Assembly: GCA_033558025.1 (NCBI GenBank)
Contig: JAUCEF010000009.1
Coordinates: 1,612,001 to 1,676,000 of the forward strand
Source: Phytophthora sp. 'mugwort'
Lineage: Eukaryota; Oomycota; Peronosporomycetes; Peronosporales; Peronosporaceae
Direction of reading: 5' to 3'
DNA length: 64,000 nucleotides
Below are positions 9,001 to 18,500 of the stretch, one piece after another (position 1 is the stretch's first letter; each line of letters opens with the position of its first letter). The notes below the pieces were generated by a model. The model saw only the letters and a program-made list of their open reading frames with translations, was not told the origin of the DNA and made no database searches. The position numbers and the translations under genes are program-made.

Positions 9001-11368
9001 TGTGTTTTCCCTTCCTGATTTTAAGAAGAGAGGTATATTCCCATACCTCACGTTTGCTCCACAGTCGCTGGTGAATACCCTCGAGCATTACCAAGTTAGC
9101 AAAAAGAAAACGGTGAGATTCTCGGCTCCCGTTCTTGGCCTCAACGCGTCGACATCTTCAGCGAATGACGGTCGGATCAAAAAGTCACATACCATTAACT
9201 CTCCGGTGGCAGATATTGTCATTCATCGTGTTGGGCCAAGCGAAGGTCAACACAATGCGCAATATCTCTCACGGATGGTGATGCTGGTGTTCTTAGCGAA
9301 CGGTGATTTGCTCATGTATTCTGCTACACCCAAATTCGAGAGCTTGAAGCCACGCATGAACGGAGAAGTTGCCCCCGTTTTCCATTTCATCCGCCTGGGG
9401 ACTGACCTGATCACGCGTCCATTCCTTCCTCCTAAAGCACGCACAAATGCTCACAATGAGGCTGGCAATAACCCGGAGGTTAACACGAGTGCAGTTCTCG
9501 CCAAGCTTCGTGCTGGCTTCCGTTACCCGATGCTCACATGCTTCTACAATGTCAACAACATGAGTGGCGCGTTTTTCCGTGGTGCGCATCCGATGTGGAT
9601 CTTAAGTGACCGTGGACATCCGTCGTTTATCCCAATGTGCGTGCCTAGCTCCTCCCCACCAGCTCCAAAAGCGAATGGAACCCCCAACAAAAGTGCTACC
9701 CCAAAAGTGAGTGTACCGGTGTTGAGTTTTACGCCATTCCATCACTGGAACTGTCCGAATGGGTTTATTTACTTCCATTCACGTGGTGCCTTGCGTGTGT
9801 GTGAACTCCCATCGACGAAAACATCGACAATTCTGCCGTCAAGTGGTGGATTTGTGCTTCAGAAAGCCGAATTTGGCGCCACCTTGCACCACATGCTGTA
9901 TTTGGGTAACCATGGCCCCGGAGGAGTCGCAGAGGCCCTTGAAGCGCCCACATATGCTGTCGTTTGCAGTAGGAAAATGAAGCCAGCGGACGCGGAACGA
10001 GCCACAGAAGTGGAGGGTGCTGAGGAAGAGCAGGAGCCGGAGAATCTGGACGCGAATGGAAACCCGGTTGGAAGTAACGTGATGGCACCCACCGCTGAAA
10101 TGTTCCCTGACTATGAGATCGATCAAATGGCTCACACGGAAGAAGATGTGTACGAACTGCGTTTGGTGCAGACCGATGAGTTTGGTGAATGGGGGCGGCG
10201 TGGGGTGTTTCGTGTGCATTTTGACCGGTATGAGGTGGTACTGAGTGTGAAGCTCATGTATCTGTATGACTCGTCTCTTATGAAGGACGAAGTGTCGTCT
10301 ACTTCAGCCGAATGGAACAAGAAGAAGCGTCCATACTTAGTAGTTGGAACCGGTTGGGTCGGACCCCATGGCGAAGATGAAAGTGGTCGTGGTCGACTTC
10401 TGCTTTATGAACTCGATTACGCCCAATATGTCAATGAAGAAGGTGGTGCCACAAGTGGAAAACTGCCCAAATTGCGGCTAGTATTCATAAAGGAACATCG
10501 ACAGGGAGCCATCTCGATGGTCGCACAGCTTGGACCGTATGTGCTGGCTGCCGTTGGCTCGAAGCTCATCGTGTATGAATTCAAGTCGGAGCAGTTGATC
10601 GGCTGTGCCTTCTACGACGCACAGATGTATATCGTGACTCTGAGCGTCATAAAAGACTTCGTCATGTATGGTGATGTCTTTAAGGGGGTCCATTTCTTGC
10701 GGTGGAGGGAGATGCAGCGCCAGTTGGTGCTACTTGCAAAGGATTACGAGCCATTGGCTGTGTCTGCTACCGAGTTCAGTGTATTTGAGAAGAAATTAGC
10801 GTTGCTAGCAGTTGACATGGACGAGAATCTCCACGTGATGCAGTTCGCCCCACAGGATATTGAGTCTCGTGGAGGTCAGCGTCTTCTTCGAGTCAGCGAC
10901 TTCCATTTGGGTGTTCAAGTCGCGAGTATGTTCCGTAAACGGGTAGCTACCCCTGGCTCAGTTGAGTCTGCAACCAATGGACGCCCAGCTGCTCCGCTTT
11001 CTTTCTACGTGAATATCATGGGCACTTCAGAAGGTGGCGTCGGTGCTCTCATTCCTGTTGGTGAGCGCGTGTTCCGTCGTCTCTTTACACTGCAAAACGT
11101 GATGGTGAACACACTTCCGCAGAACTGCGCGCTGAACCCACGCGAGTTCCGCATGCTCAAGACCAACGCCCAGCAGAGATGCGGCAGATCGGACGCGTGG
11201 AGCAAGAAAAAGTGGAAGAAAAGCTTCTTGGACGCGTTCGTGCTCTTCCGCTTCTTGCAACTCGACTATGTGGCACAGAAGGAGCTCGCGCGCTGCATTG
11301 GTACGACACCGGAGGTTGTCATTCATAACCTGCTTGAAGTGCAGCATGCCACTTCGACGTTCCTTTAG
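6059..11368 (+). CDS. CPSF1: Cleavage and polyadenylation specificity factor subunit 1 (CPSF160) homologue
   Basis: This single uninterrupted frame of about 1769 aa encodes the large beta-propeller scaffold of the nuclear CPSF complex. That complex recognises the poly(A) signal and anchors the endonuclease for pre-mRNA 3'-end formation. The N-terminal part fits the MMS1_N-type propeller region (FLFHRDLVAATAVHHAV ... LRIYRVEP). The C-terminal third fits the CPSF_A domain (RLLLYELDYAQYV, GAISMVAQLGPYVLAAVGSKLIVYEF, GDVFKGVHFLRW, LGVQVASMF). The ATG at 6059 is the first ATG in frame; upstream in-frame codons are only TTG. Human CPSF1 is about 1443 aa. The extra length lies mainly in acidic Asp/Glu-rich inserts near residues 195-235, 540-570, 760-790 and 895-930. 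It stands alone with no introns seen. The call is secure at superfamily level; the paralogues DDB1 and SF3B3 are shorter and lack the large inserts. Confidence 0.88.
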   Translation: MGQHFLFHRDLVAATAVHHAVNARLSSDLQADLVLLGPQWLRIYRVEPSPSLESGVDVAKGQVLHLVASFPLAGVADSVHVLKFDRSLLRKKHRFFGGEDVLLLTFPHFKWVIVGYDRRTKNLATLAMFSFEEDAIGPGATLKGEKNGREQLLGLATQATARVDPQTRCGAMLVYSDQLVIVPLRSESMELSFFEEDDDEFEDEEQGTTTADSEDEEDDEEEKKLEELVKESKHRGVTSDMNNTLNALLDKSVKVGSKRKRNHMSGLLPNEITGREFLLRLRELEITGKVIDLAFLDGYLEPTLMVLHEENEKNSTYGRLAVGFDTYCLTVISINMNTRLHPKIWTVKNLPSDCFRLIPCRAPLGGVVVLSANAFLYFNQTQFYGLATNVFASKTVNQSVFPLSDAVYETPDHETAQLNTVLYDCQYEYLQEKELLLTMPSGQVYVLSLPYEDTISRGLYGFGGTSSSRNASLSLRMLRSSILASCMCLNSEKKTLFVGSRSGDSVLFALDQKKLTTTEGEDQKDEEMPIKEEAVEQEAAAEVKVEPAEEEEEDEDDLFLYGAAPTKEEPAVTAISTETATDTNGSSVKKEENGSPFEEYTGPYDYELRQIDVLPSIGQITSIELGVENNADLNEKREELVISGGFERSGAISVLHNGLRPIVGTEAELNGCRAMWTVSSSLPSATKSSDGRSYNAYLILSVAHRTMVLRTGEGMEPLQDDSGFYTSGPTLAAANLFNKHRIVQIFKQGARVMMEVPEEEAPNGQNKSEKAEIAEEDEDDEDGPRVKLVCTQEITLEGDVECGGMNVDTSAVGIVSVDVVDPYILLLLTDGSVRLLMGDEEDMELTVIDPDIDYLDGITESNGNVDASKHGSSSACLFYDWAGMFRDNAWGEEDEREEHHESTATYSRKERTGEEDDDMDALYSTSDPSPKAAMTNRSNPLKSVTNQAVPKNADGSVSIPLLKQKDAKMMCGMCFGDGSLHVFSLPDFKKRGIFPYLTFAPQSLVNTLEHYQVSKKKTVRFSAPVLGLNASTSSANDGRIKKSHTINSPVADIVIHRVGPSEGQHNAQYLSRMVMLVFLANGDLLMYSATPKFESLKPRMNGEVAPVFHFIRLGTDLITRPFLPPKARTNAHNEAGNNPEVNTSAVLAKLRAGFRYPMLTCFYNVNNMSGAFFRGAHPMWILSDRGHPSFIPMCVPSSSPPAPKANGTPNKSATPKVSVPVLSFTPFHHWNCPNGFIYFHSRGALRVCELPSTKTSTILPSSGGFVLQKAEFGATLHHMLYLGNHGPGGVAEALEAPTYAVVCSRKMKPADAERATEVEGAEEEQEPENLDANGNPVGSNVMAPTAEMFPDYEIDQMAHTEEDVYELRLVQTDEFGEWGRRGVFRVHFDRYEVVLSVKLMYLYDSSLMKDEVSSTSAEWNKKKRPYLVVGTGWVGPHGEDESGRGRLLLYELDYAQYVNEEGGATSGKLPKLRLVFIKEHRQGAISMVAQLGPYVLAAVGSKLIVYEFKSEQLIGCAFYDAQMYIVTLSVIKDFVMYGDVFKGVHFLRWREMQRQLVLLAKDYEPLAVSATEFSVFEKKLALLAVDMDENLHVMQFAPQDIESRGGQRLLRVSDFHLGVQVASMFRKRVATPGSVESATNGRPAAPLSFYVNIMGTSEGGVGALIPVGERVFRRLFTLQNVMVNTLPQNCALNPREFRMLKTNAQQRCGRSDAWSKKKWKKSFLDAFVLFRFLQLDYVAQKELARCIGTTPEVVIHNLLEVQHATSTFL

Positions 11369-11726
11369 GAGACTGCATTGTGGTGGCCAGTTGAAAAATG
11401 GAGTGAATTACGTACACTTAGTAACATTCTTGTTTTGACGATCAATGTTCATGTTAGAATGGCATCTTATCCAATTTATCAAAGGCACATGTTCCTTCCC
11501 ATGTCCATCTAGATAAATATGTGACGAGCCAGCACGACGAGTGCCAAGAGAACGTACACACCGCAATTGTAGTTGTCGGTTTGTACCCCGAGACTTGAGG
11601 AGAAAAATTGCACCCTACACTGACTGACCCATCCAGCCAGGGATCAGTGAAATGACCCTTTGCGCCGCTGCTCGAACCGCCAGCTTGTAGCTTGACTCCG
11701 TTGGGTCGTAGTATAACGGGCCATCC
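11369..11726. other. CPSF1 downstream intergenic region
   Basis: No gene is seen. The 3' UTR and terminator of CPSF1 should lie in the first 100-200 bases. A minus-strand open stretch (11454-11837) has no recognisable motif and runs into the putative LTR. Confidence 0.45.
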
Positions 11727-11972
11727 TGTTACATAACTAAGTAGGTTATTAGATATTACATAAGTAGGCAGACATCCTCCGGATTGGCTGATAAGTGGGG
11801 AGCCAGACCCATTACAGCCAATCAGGAGTCGATCCACTTTGAGTGGCTCACAGAAGGCCGGGCCATTTTGCCCCGGACTTAAAAATAAAGCAGAGTAGAG
11901 TTTACGAGTTTATTAACACGCTTCCTACAGCTAATAGTGTAAGCTAAATAACGGTTGACCTCATCCGTTACA
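11727..11972 (+). repeat. Putative 5' LTR of a Gypsy element
   Basis: The segment begins TGTTACATAAC and ends CATCCGTTACA, so it has TG...CA ends with related short termini. It is followed two bases later by TGGTAGCAC, which fits a tRNA primer-binding site. A gag-like frame starts 40 bases downstream. No matching 3' LTR was found in the window, so the boundaries are inferred from one copy only. Confidence 0.45.
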
Positions 11973-12017
11973 CCTGGTAGCACTTAGTATCCTTCCCGTG
12001 ACCAAGTTCGAGATGAG

Positions 12018-13490
12018 ATGAGCGAAGCCCAGTCGGATGATCCAGCGATCCTGGACCACACGAACTTCCCCCATTTTACGACCGTGGAATGGAATGCCCT
12101 ACACCGCCTCGCGGCGGTGTCTGGCGAAGTCTTCGTCACGGCGGCTGAGCTAATCGACGCCAGAGCGACAACGCCAAGCTATCTAAGAATTTATGGTGCG
12201 CGAGCTCGCCGAAACGAATTGGCGAGTATCAACTCCTTCGTGCACCTCGCGGAACGACGCCGTCAAGATGGAGACGTCGACGTATTCAGGCATCGGACAA
12301 GATCGTCTCCCTCTGAACCGCTGGTTCCGCGAGGTCGACATCGCGATCGCTTCAAGGTTGATTGAAGCGCCCACTACAAGAATCAACTCCTTACTGTCCG
12401 GCCTCACCGGCAAGGCGAAGGAATGGCCCTCGGGAAACTGGTTATTAACCCTAATGCTTTTCCCACTCCGTAAAGCATCCAGAGTGACCTTCGCCTCGCG
12501 TTTGAACCTCCGCAGGACGAGTCATTCATTCGGGTAGACTTCTTTGCGCTAAGGCAAGGCAGGTCCGCGATGCGTGAGTATATTCAGAAGACACGACACA
12601 TAGTATCGTGCGTCGTCACGGATCCGATCGACGTGGCTTCGTAAGACCATCTCTTCATCTTCGGAATGCGCGAGGGCCTGACACGCTACTCACTAATGCG
12701 TGCCGAGCCGAAGACCCTGGAAGAAGCGTTTGCTCTCGCGCTACGCAAGGGCTATACGGTGTCCTCTTCGTACTCACGAGTAGCCTCGACAACACCTCAA
12801 GCGCCGATCCCAGAGCCGATGGAGATCGAAGCAATCGACGCTTCGACTGGACGCGGTCGACAGTTCAACCGCGGCAGTCGTAGTCCCGGAGTCACGAATT
12901 GCTTCCGCTGTGGCAAGCCGGGTCACCGCGCGGCAGTGTGCCGTGCGCCTGCACAGGTGTCGGTTAATGCAGTCGTCTCCCGAGATGACTCTGCACGCCC
13001 GGTTGCCCAGCCAAAACAAAACGACAAGGTCCAGTAGGTGCGGAGCGCCTACTGGCTGGAATGGAGGTCCGGGTCCCCCGGTGCCAGCCTCGCCTCCTAG
13101 CCCCACCGTGCATCACGCACTTTTCAATGCCACTACCACGAACGGCGACCCGAGACTGATCATACTCAGTCTTTACGTCGCCGGCGCGCGGCGTCCACAC
13201 CGCACGCTCCTCGACTCCGCTGCCTCGAACAACATCTTTCCGAGCATTGTGCCTGCCGCTGCTGCCGTCTTCGATTCCGGTTCGCCAAAGAACTGGCGAG
13301 CTCGTCGTCAAGTTGGCCGACCGCAACCCACACCGCGTTCCGCGGCGAGTAATCTCGCTTCCGTACACCTTCGACGGCTTCGGAGCTCCGACGACTGCGT
13401 TGACGAGTGTATATAGCTGCTCGCTATCACCAGGAGTCTCTTCACTCGTCATGCTAGACGCACTCAGATGCCCTGCGTCTCATGGCTGAC
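12018..13490 (+). pseudogene. Ty3/Gypsy gag-protease fragment (plus strand)
   Basis: Frame pieces from an ATG at 12018 form a retroelement Gag. There is a capsid-like middle part (RLPLNRWFREVDIAI, INSLLSGLTGKAKEW, then YIQKTRHIV and FGMREGLTRYSLM). It ends in a CCHC zinc knuckle, CFRCGKPGHRAAVC, at 12900-12941. An aspartic protease follows near 13200, where the family motif L-D-S-G-A reads LLDSAAS, so the glycine after the catalytic Asp-Ser is Ala. GELVVKLADRNPHRVPRR follows in another frame. Several frameshifts and stops separate the pieces. No reverse transcriptase or integrase is present, so the element is truncated near 13490 where the opposing fragment begins. Confidence 0.75.
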
Positions 13491-13499
13491 GCTCGGCGT

Positions 13500-14640
13500 C
13501 GTAGCCTTCTCCTAGCTGAGACTGTTTGCCTCGAAGAGGTCCTAACAGTCATATCAGCGGCGTCTCCAGGTGCTTGCACCATGTGCGTCTTACCCGAGAC
13601 TGGTATGTCTTGACCGACAACCGTCGCAGAGCCGCGATGCTCGCAGTCTCCACCCCGTGGATTATGTGCCACGACACCTCCATCACTGGGCCGTCGGCCT
13701 TGATGGTCCGGCCCACGGCCGGACGACAACTTGCCGTCGTGACGAGTGTCACCGCCGTGACCAATTTCATCATGACATCGGTCACCCAGTGACTTCTCTA
13801 CCGCCCCACATGCATCTGAGGCCCGCGGGCTCGATGCCCCGGCATACTGCCGGCCACGCCACGCATGGCGTGTAACGACACCCCGTCATCGTGACGAGTT
13901 TCGTTGTCGTGACACATGTCACCTGGGTCGGGTCACCCAGCGGGTTACCTGCCGCTCCAGTCACAGCCCACGAGCTCTGTTCGGGACTCTTGTCCTCGAC
14001 ATCTTCAGTGTCTACAAGTTCGGATACTCCAATGTCCAGCACGTTGACCGACTCGGTCCAGTGCCCGCGCCAAAAGCGTTTTGGCTTCCTAACAGAGGTG
14101 GTTCATGACCACCAAAGCCCCCAACAGGAGTAAGGCGCGTTGCGCCCAAGGTTTTCGATCTCAGATCAATCCATGGCTCATGGCGCTCCATCCATGCCAT
14201 GCCCAGGATGAGGTCGTACCTCGAATTCAGGTTCAGGACCAGACAGCGTTCCACGCTATCGAAGTCGAGAAACTTACGCCCAGGTTCACAGGAACCTTGG
14301 GTACCGTGACACGGGTCCCCGTCGCTAGGTGAACAGTGATGATGTCACTCCTGCGCCCTTCGAACGCCTCAATGTACTGCTGTCTTCCCTTCATCGTGGA
14401 GCGTCGAGCGTAGTTGCCCGACGCTCCGGAATTGGTCAAAAATGATCTATGGCTTCTCAAAGCCCTTCACCGTCGCCTCGACGACGAGCAAACACCCGGC
14501 TTGCATACACGTTCCGTGTTAGAGAGTACGGCTCTCTCCGGGTCTGGGACCCGTTTCTATCCACCTCCATGAGGCTCAACAGAGCTCAGTTCTTCCCCAG
14601 CAGGGCGTCCTGTGCCTACTGAGTGTCGCCGTTGCCCCGT
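13500..14640 (-). pseudogene. Ty3/Gypsy protease fragment (minus strand)
   Basis: On the minus strand, near 14440, FLTNSGASGNYARRS is a retropepsin active-site region in which the expected catalytic Asp of DSGAS is Asn. In the next frame, CLVLNLNSRYDLILGMAWM and ERHEPWIDLRSKTLGATR (14254-14012) form the second half of a Gypsy protease, with the ILGM flap-end motif. Sequence down to about 13500 reads openly on the minus strand but shows no domain. This is a different Gypsy family from the plus-strand neighbour and meets it tail to tail. Mutated active site plus frameshifts make it dead. Confidence 0.65.
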
Positions 14641-14649
14641 GACGAACCT

Positions 14650-15306
14650 ATGTCAGTAGTGGCTCACGGTGCACAATCGGGGCTGTTTGTTATAATTCCA
14701 TCTGGATATACTAAAACAATGTTTAACCCATGAATTAGCAAAGGGATAAAACCCTCTATAATTTAGGCAGCACCTGTCGATAGCCAATATGCAAAGAGAC
14801 ATATATTTTGTTCTCAAAAGGTCCTGATAGCGAAATATGTAAAGGTGCATCATGTTGTGAATATAAGAAACCTTCTCTCCGCGTAACCATTTGCATGCAT
14901 GGGTAACCCACGGTGGGTTACGTGAAGAGAAGGTCACCGGAGGGTCCGGTCACGGTTTCGGGACCGTGCCCAAGATAGTAGCTACTGAAGCGCCAAGGCA
15001 AGCCTTAGAGCGGCACCGTGGCGATGGTTGTTAATGCTGACAGTTGCTAGTAATCGCTTGTCTTGATAGTGGTGTTTTCGCCGTACGCTATGCCCTGGTC
15101 GGCCGCGTGCGCGAGCTCGTTCACCTTGCCAGCCGCCACCTCAAACCGCGCAAAGCCTGCGTGACAATGCTGCTTTCTGACGTCGGTACGCCAGTCTATC
15201 CGCGTCACTCGGTGCTCCCCAGGGCGCTATTCCAGCGAGAGGTGCTATCCGCTCCATGATGGGTATCGGGGTTTATGATAGAGATAAGGAATGAGGACGC
15301 CTAACT
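14650..15306. other. No recognisable gene; short palindrome
   Basis: No gene is seen. A near-perfect 19-base palindrome (GTAACCCAC, G, GTGGGTTAC) lies at 14903-14921. A plus-strand open stretch at 15044-15259 has no recognisable motif. The change to AT-rich sequence with different codon character near 15300 marks the left edge of the virus-like segment. Confidence 0.45.
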
Positions 15307-15600
15307 GTGAGTGATGTGAAGAAGGGAGCCAAACGTGCTCTCGCTTACACAAAGCCCAAGGGAATTATTACTGATACGGTCGATGCCGGAGAGAAGTTTC
15401 TGATTTCCAAAGCTACCAAGCCCGAACATGGGACCTCATCAAATCTTTCGAGGTGAGGTCCGCCGTCGATATGGAGTAGGTGTTGGCAAACCAAAGACAA
15501 ATGCTAAGAAATTTTGCAAAAGATTATCAGGAATCTCGCAATCATATGGCTAAGCTCCGTGCCATGAAGAAGAAGCCTATGCAAGCAGGGAGCCTTAGAT
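15307..15600 (+). pseudogene. Small basic protein of the PLV-like segment
   Basis: The plus strand encodes a Lys-rich stretch starting VSDVKKGAKRALAYTKPKG and continuing to a frame break near 15440. It then appears to resume in another frame with GEVRRRYGVGVGKPKTNAKK up to about 15540. There is no ATG in a suitable place. Basic, Gly/Lys-rich short proteins are common among minor capsid or DNA-binding proteins of this virus class, but I cannot name a family. Confidence 0.35.
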
Positions 15601-15899
15601 TGTAACTTCCGCCTCATTACGCTAAAAAAAAAGATACAAGCAATGGCTTAATTTGTTTTGTCGAAGCAAAAGCATGATCGAGACCGAAGTATCTCGAATT
15701 TAACCTTCTGATCAGTCTGGTTGTAAATGGAGATTGTAATCGTCGTACGAGCACCGTTGTGACAGTTCATCCAAGCATATTGACTCGGTTTGTAGCTAAT
15801 TAGCTGTCCGACCGATGCATCACCTCGATCGCACTCAGAATATCGCCATTCGCAACGTATTCTTCTTAATTAGATCGCATCGTACGATGTATGAACTCG

Positions 15900-16316
15900 T
15901 AGGGTGGATCCGAGGGATCGTGTTCGAAAGTTGAGCGCTCGCAACCGTTACAAGGGAGCAATTGCGAGAGCAGGAACAGCAGCATCAGCTACTCCGCTAA
16001 GAATGCAGAGTCTTTAACAGATTTGAATGCCTTTTTGATGCCTCCCCTATCTTTCCCCAGATACTGCCCCGTGGAGGCCTCCACCTTGCATATGCTTTAA
16101 AGGATGTTCGATCTCCTTTTTGGCAATTGCCAATCGCGTTCATTTACCTGATTTGTGAGCTCGAAGAGCTTTAGCATACGATTCAGGATGAAGATGAAGC
16201 GTAGCACCAGAACCACTCAACTCACATTTAGTCAATGAGAGAGTACGAGACTTAAATTCCCTCTTGAGCTTTGCCTCTGGGATTGACGATGAAACTGGTA
16301 ACTCTTTAAACGCCAT
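15900..16316 (-). pseudogene. Minor-capsid/pVI- or pX-like small protein
   Basis: A 58-codon frame begins at ATG 16316 (MAFKELPVSSSIPEAKLKRE) and stops at 16140. Coding character continues in shifted frames: a basic stretch ending EHPLKHMQGGGLHGAVSG, then GGIKKAFKSVKDSAFLA, then an Ala-rich hydrophobic helix, ADAAVPALAIA. MQGG followed by G fits the adenovirus-protease cleavage consensus (M/I/L-x-G-G-x). Small basic proteins with such sites and an Ala-rich helix are found next to capsid genes in adenoviruses and Polintons. The cleavage-site reading is inference from a short motif. The gene is broken by at least two frameshifts. Confidence 0.4.
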
Positions 16317-16389
16317 GATTATTTCATGACTGATTTATTTAAAGAATGATTAAATTTAGGTCTTTTGGAATCAATCTAATAGATGCATT

Positions 16390-16720
16390 TTATTTTTTTT
16401 GTTTGCAGTATACCCAAAGCATGCACCATATACCACAGTGATTACCGTATGCTCCTTGATATTGTTTAGGGTTGTATCTACCGATTCCATACTTTGTCGG
16501 AGCTGCTTCGCACATCGAGTCGAAAAATTCGCCATCGTGTACCGCTTGCCAGTATCCTACATCAAGGTTAGGAGGCCTCATTAAGACCACGTACGTACCT
16601 TTCTTTGGGATCGGTTTCGATATTTTACCGATTCGAATATATTATCCAGATGGACTCCAATCGATCCGCAAGTTCAATTAGATCATGGTCGCTGGTGATT
16701 GGCTTAATGAGATGAGCCAT
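16390..16720 (-). pseudogene. Adenain/Ulp1-type cysteine protease (capsid maturation)
   Basis: This would be the maturation protease that cleaves capsid precursors. An ATG lies at 16720. The frame then breaks near 16650 and resumes as ISKPIPKKGTYVVLMRPPN, followed by GYWQAVHDGEFFDSM and KQYQGAYGNHCGIWCMLW, ending at 16390. The last piece fits the oxyanion Gln plus catalytic Cys arrangement (Q, about seven residues, then CGxW) of the C5/C48 cysteine proteases. Where the family has His-Trp, this copy reads Tyr-Trp (GYWQAV), which would remove the catalytic His by one C-to-T change. It is encoded head to head with the capsid gene. Family fit is good from the C-terminal motif; the rest is inferred. 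Confidence 0.6.
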
Positions 16721-16768
16721 AATATATAATTTCGACGAAAGTATATTAGAATCGAAATCGATTCAACG

Positions 16769-18440
16769 ATGAGCGAAACTCAACAATCCGACTAATATTT
16801 GTACCAGAGCTCGCTCAAGAGCGACCCGGAGATCAAGGTATCTTCCGGTAAGCGAGTACCCATCGTAATCGATCTCAATCAGGGGTCGTATCAGAATGGT
16901 GTCATTACTATTGATACTACTGCCATGAATGGAAGTGAAGGATTCGTTTGTCTTCGCGATGCCTATATCTTGCTACCGTACAAGGCCTCGATGAAGAACG
17001 GTAGTACTGCCCAGACTCTACCAGCTAACTGCTTCTGTTCTACGCTCAAATGCGGTATATGGTATGTAATCGATAGCATGTCGTTTGAACTCAACGGGAA
17101 GACCGTTGTGAGTATGGCTGACTACAAGCTCTTTTGAAACAATATCCGAGCTCAGCCAAGCTACCGTCCTCAATATGTTGAGAAGCATGGAGCTGAGTCG
17201 TTCCTTTATCCGGATGCCGTTCAGTCAGCTTTGTATAGTTCTGCTACATCATCTACTACGTAAGATGGTTACACTAATACTACTGCCTTCTCATCTTCGT
17301 TTGCTACCACTGGGCCATTTATTGGTTGCTAATGACGGTCTTGTAAAGCGTCTCTTGTCGAATCCTCCTAACGCCGGATCTGATTTCTCCACGTCGTGGC
17401 CTTCACTTGGTGCGGCTGCAGCTCTAGTACGATTTCAAATTAATTGGCGCGTGGTGCCTTCGTAGCTGGTGCTACTATTACTAACGCGATCATGGGAACG
17501 TGGAACTACATGCTCAAGATCAAGCTAACTGATCTACATCCTATTTTCAAGGAGCTAGACCTCACGACGGACCCTCAGATCCGCCTACGCTTCCGTGTCA
17601 ACCAGGTACTTCCGCCATTGTTGCTGACGCATCGAAGGGTATGTCTCTCACCAGCACTACTCTCGCAAGTGGCAATACCTGTCCGGTGATGGTTTCTGCT
17701 TCATCGACTGGTAGTCCCATGGCTGGTATCCTTGCTGCTTCTGCCGGGTTCAGTATTGCTTGGGGTGCTGTCGTCAATGCCATTGAACCTTCAATTGATG
17801 GTATTTATTTGCCTTTCACCACTTCTCGTCTTAATATACCGTTCGTCTATATAGAGAACCCTCAGGCAATCATTTCCAAGCCTGTGAAGAAAGGCGGCTT
17901 TAATGATTGCTACGCACAATGGTTCTATCAGCGAGCTGGTGTAGGAAAGCAATCAACTCAACAGAATGCTATTTTCGATCTACAGTTATCAGCTTCTGTT
18001 AAGAATGCTAAATACCTCATCTCCTCCTTTTCGCCTAGCAGACTGGTAATTTCGCTTCTGCTGCTGTACAGGAGTTTCAAAGTCCTTTTGATTCGGCTCC
18101 TGGACGCTTCACCCTGGTTCGAGTATCCGCAACTTCAATGTTCGCATTGGCTCCCACCAAACCTTCGACACCAGTCATGACTATGATTTTCACCACTTCA
18201 CAAACGAGATTGCGAAAATCGCTTCAATTATCGGTGATCTGACTCCTCAGCTCGTGAATGGTCTTCTTGATTACCAGGCATGGTCGCTGACTAACCACGT
18301 TCTCATTGCTGACGCTAGCTGCCTAACGGAGCGTGATGTTGCACAGGCGATTCAGGTCCAGGGCACGAATGCTGAAATGCTGGATGCCAGGGCACCAATA
18401 TGTTGGTACTTGTGGTGAGCGAGCAGGAGCTAAGCAATGA
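16769..18440 (+). pseudogene. PLV-type major capsid protein (double jelly-roll class)
   Basis: ATG 16769 begins a frame with one in-frame TAA at 16793 and then a long capsid-like N-terminus (LKSDPEIKVSSGKRVPIVID, GSYQNGVITIDTTAMNGSEG, LRDAYILLPYK). Frameshifts near 17135, 17440, 17640 and 18030 divide the rest. Recognisable segments include NAIMGTWNYMLKIKLTDLHP, SAGFSIAWGAVVNAIEPSID, NPQAIISKPVKKGGFNDCYA, FTNEIAKIASIIGDLTPQLV and TERDVAQAIQVQGTNAEM. The total of about 550 codons matches the usual length of PLV major capsid proteins. A pseudo-hexameric capsomer subunit would be its role. Assignment rests on sequence character and on the adjacent protease; a structure prediction or profile search would settle it. 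Confidence 0.6.
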
Positions 18441-18500
18441 TCGTCTTACAAGGGAAGTAATCTATTATACCACAGTTTAGAGGAAAAAAAACTCAATAGC

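Noticed and set aside
16769..18440. Bacteriophage or bacterial contamination as the source of the capsid gene
   Set aside because: The capsid, protease and GIY-YIG set fits eukaryotic PLV-type viruses, and the segment is flanked on both sides by oomycete-type transposons.
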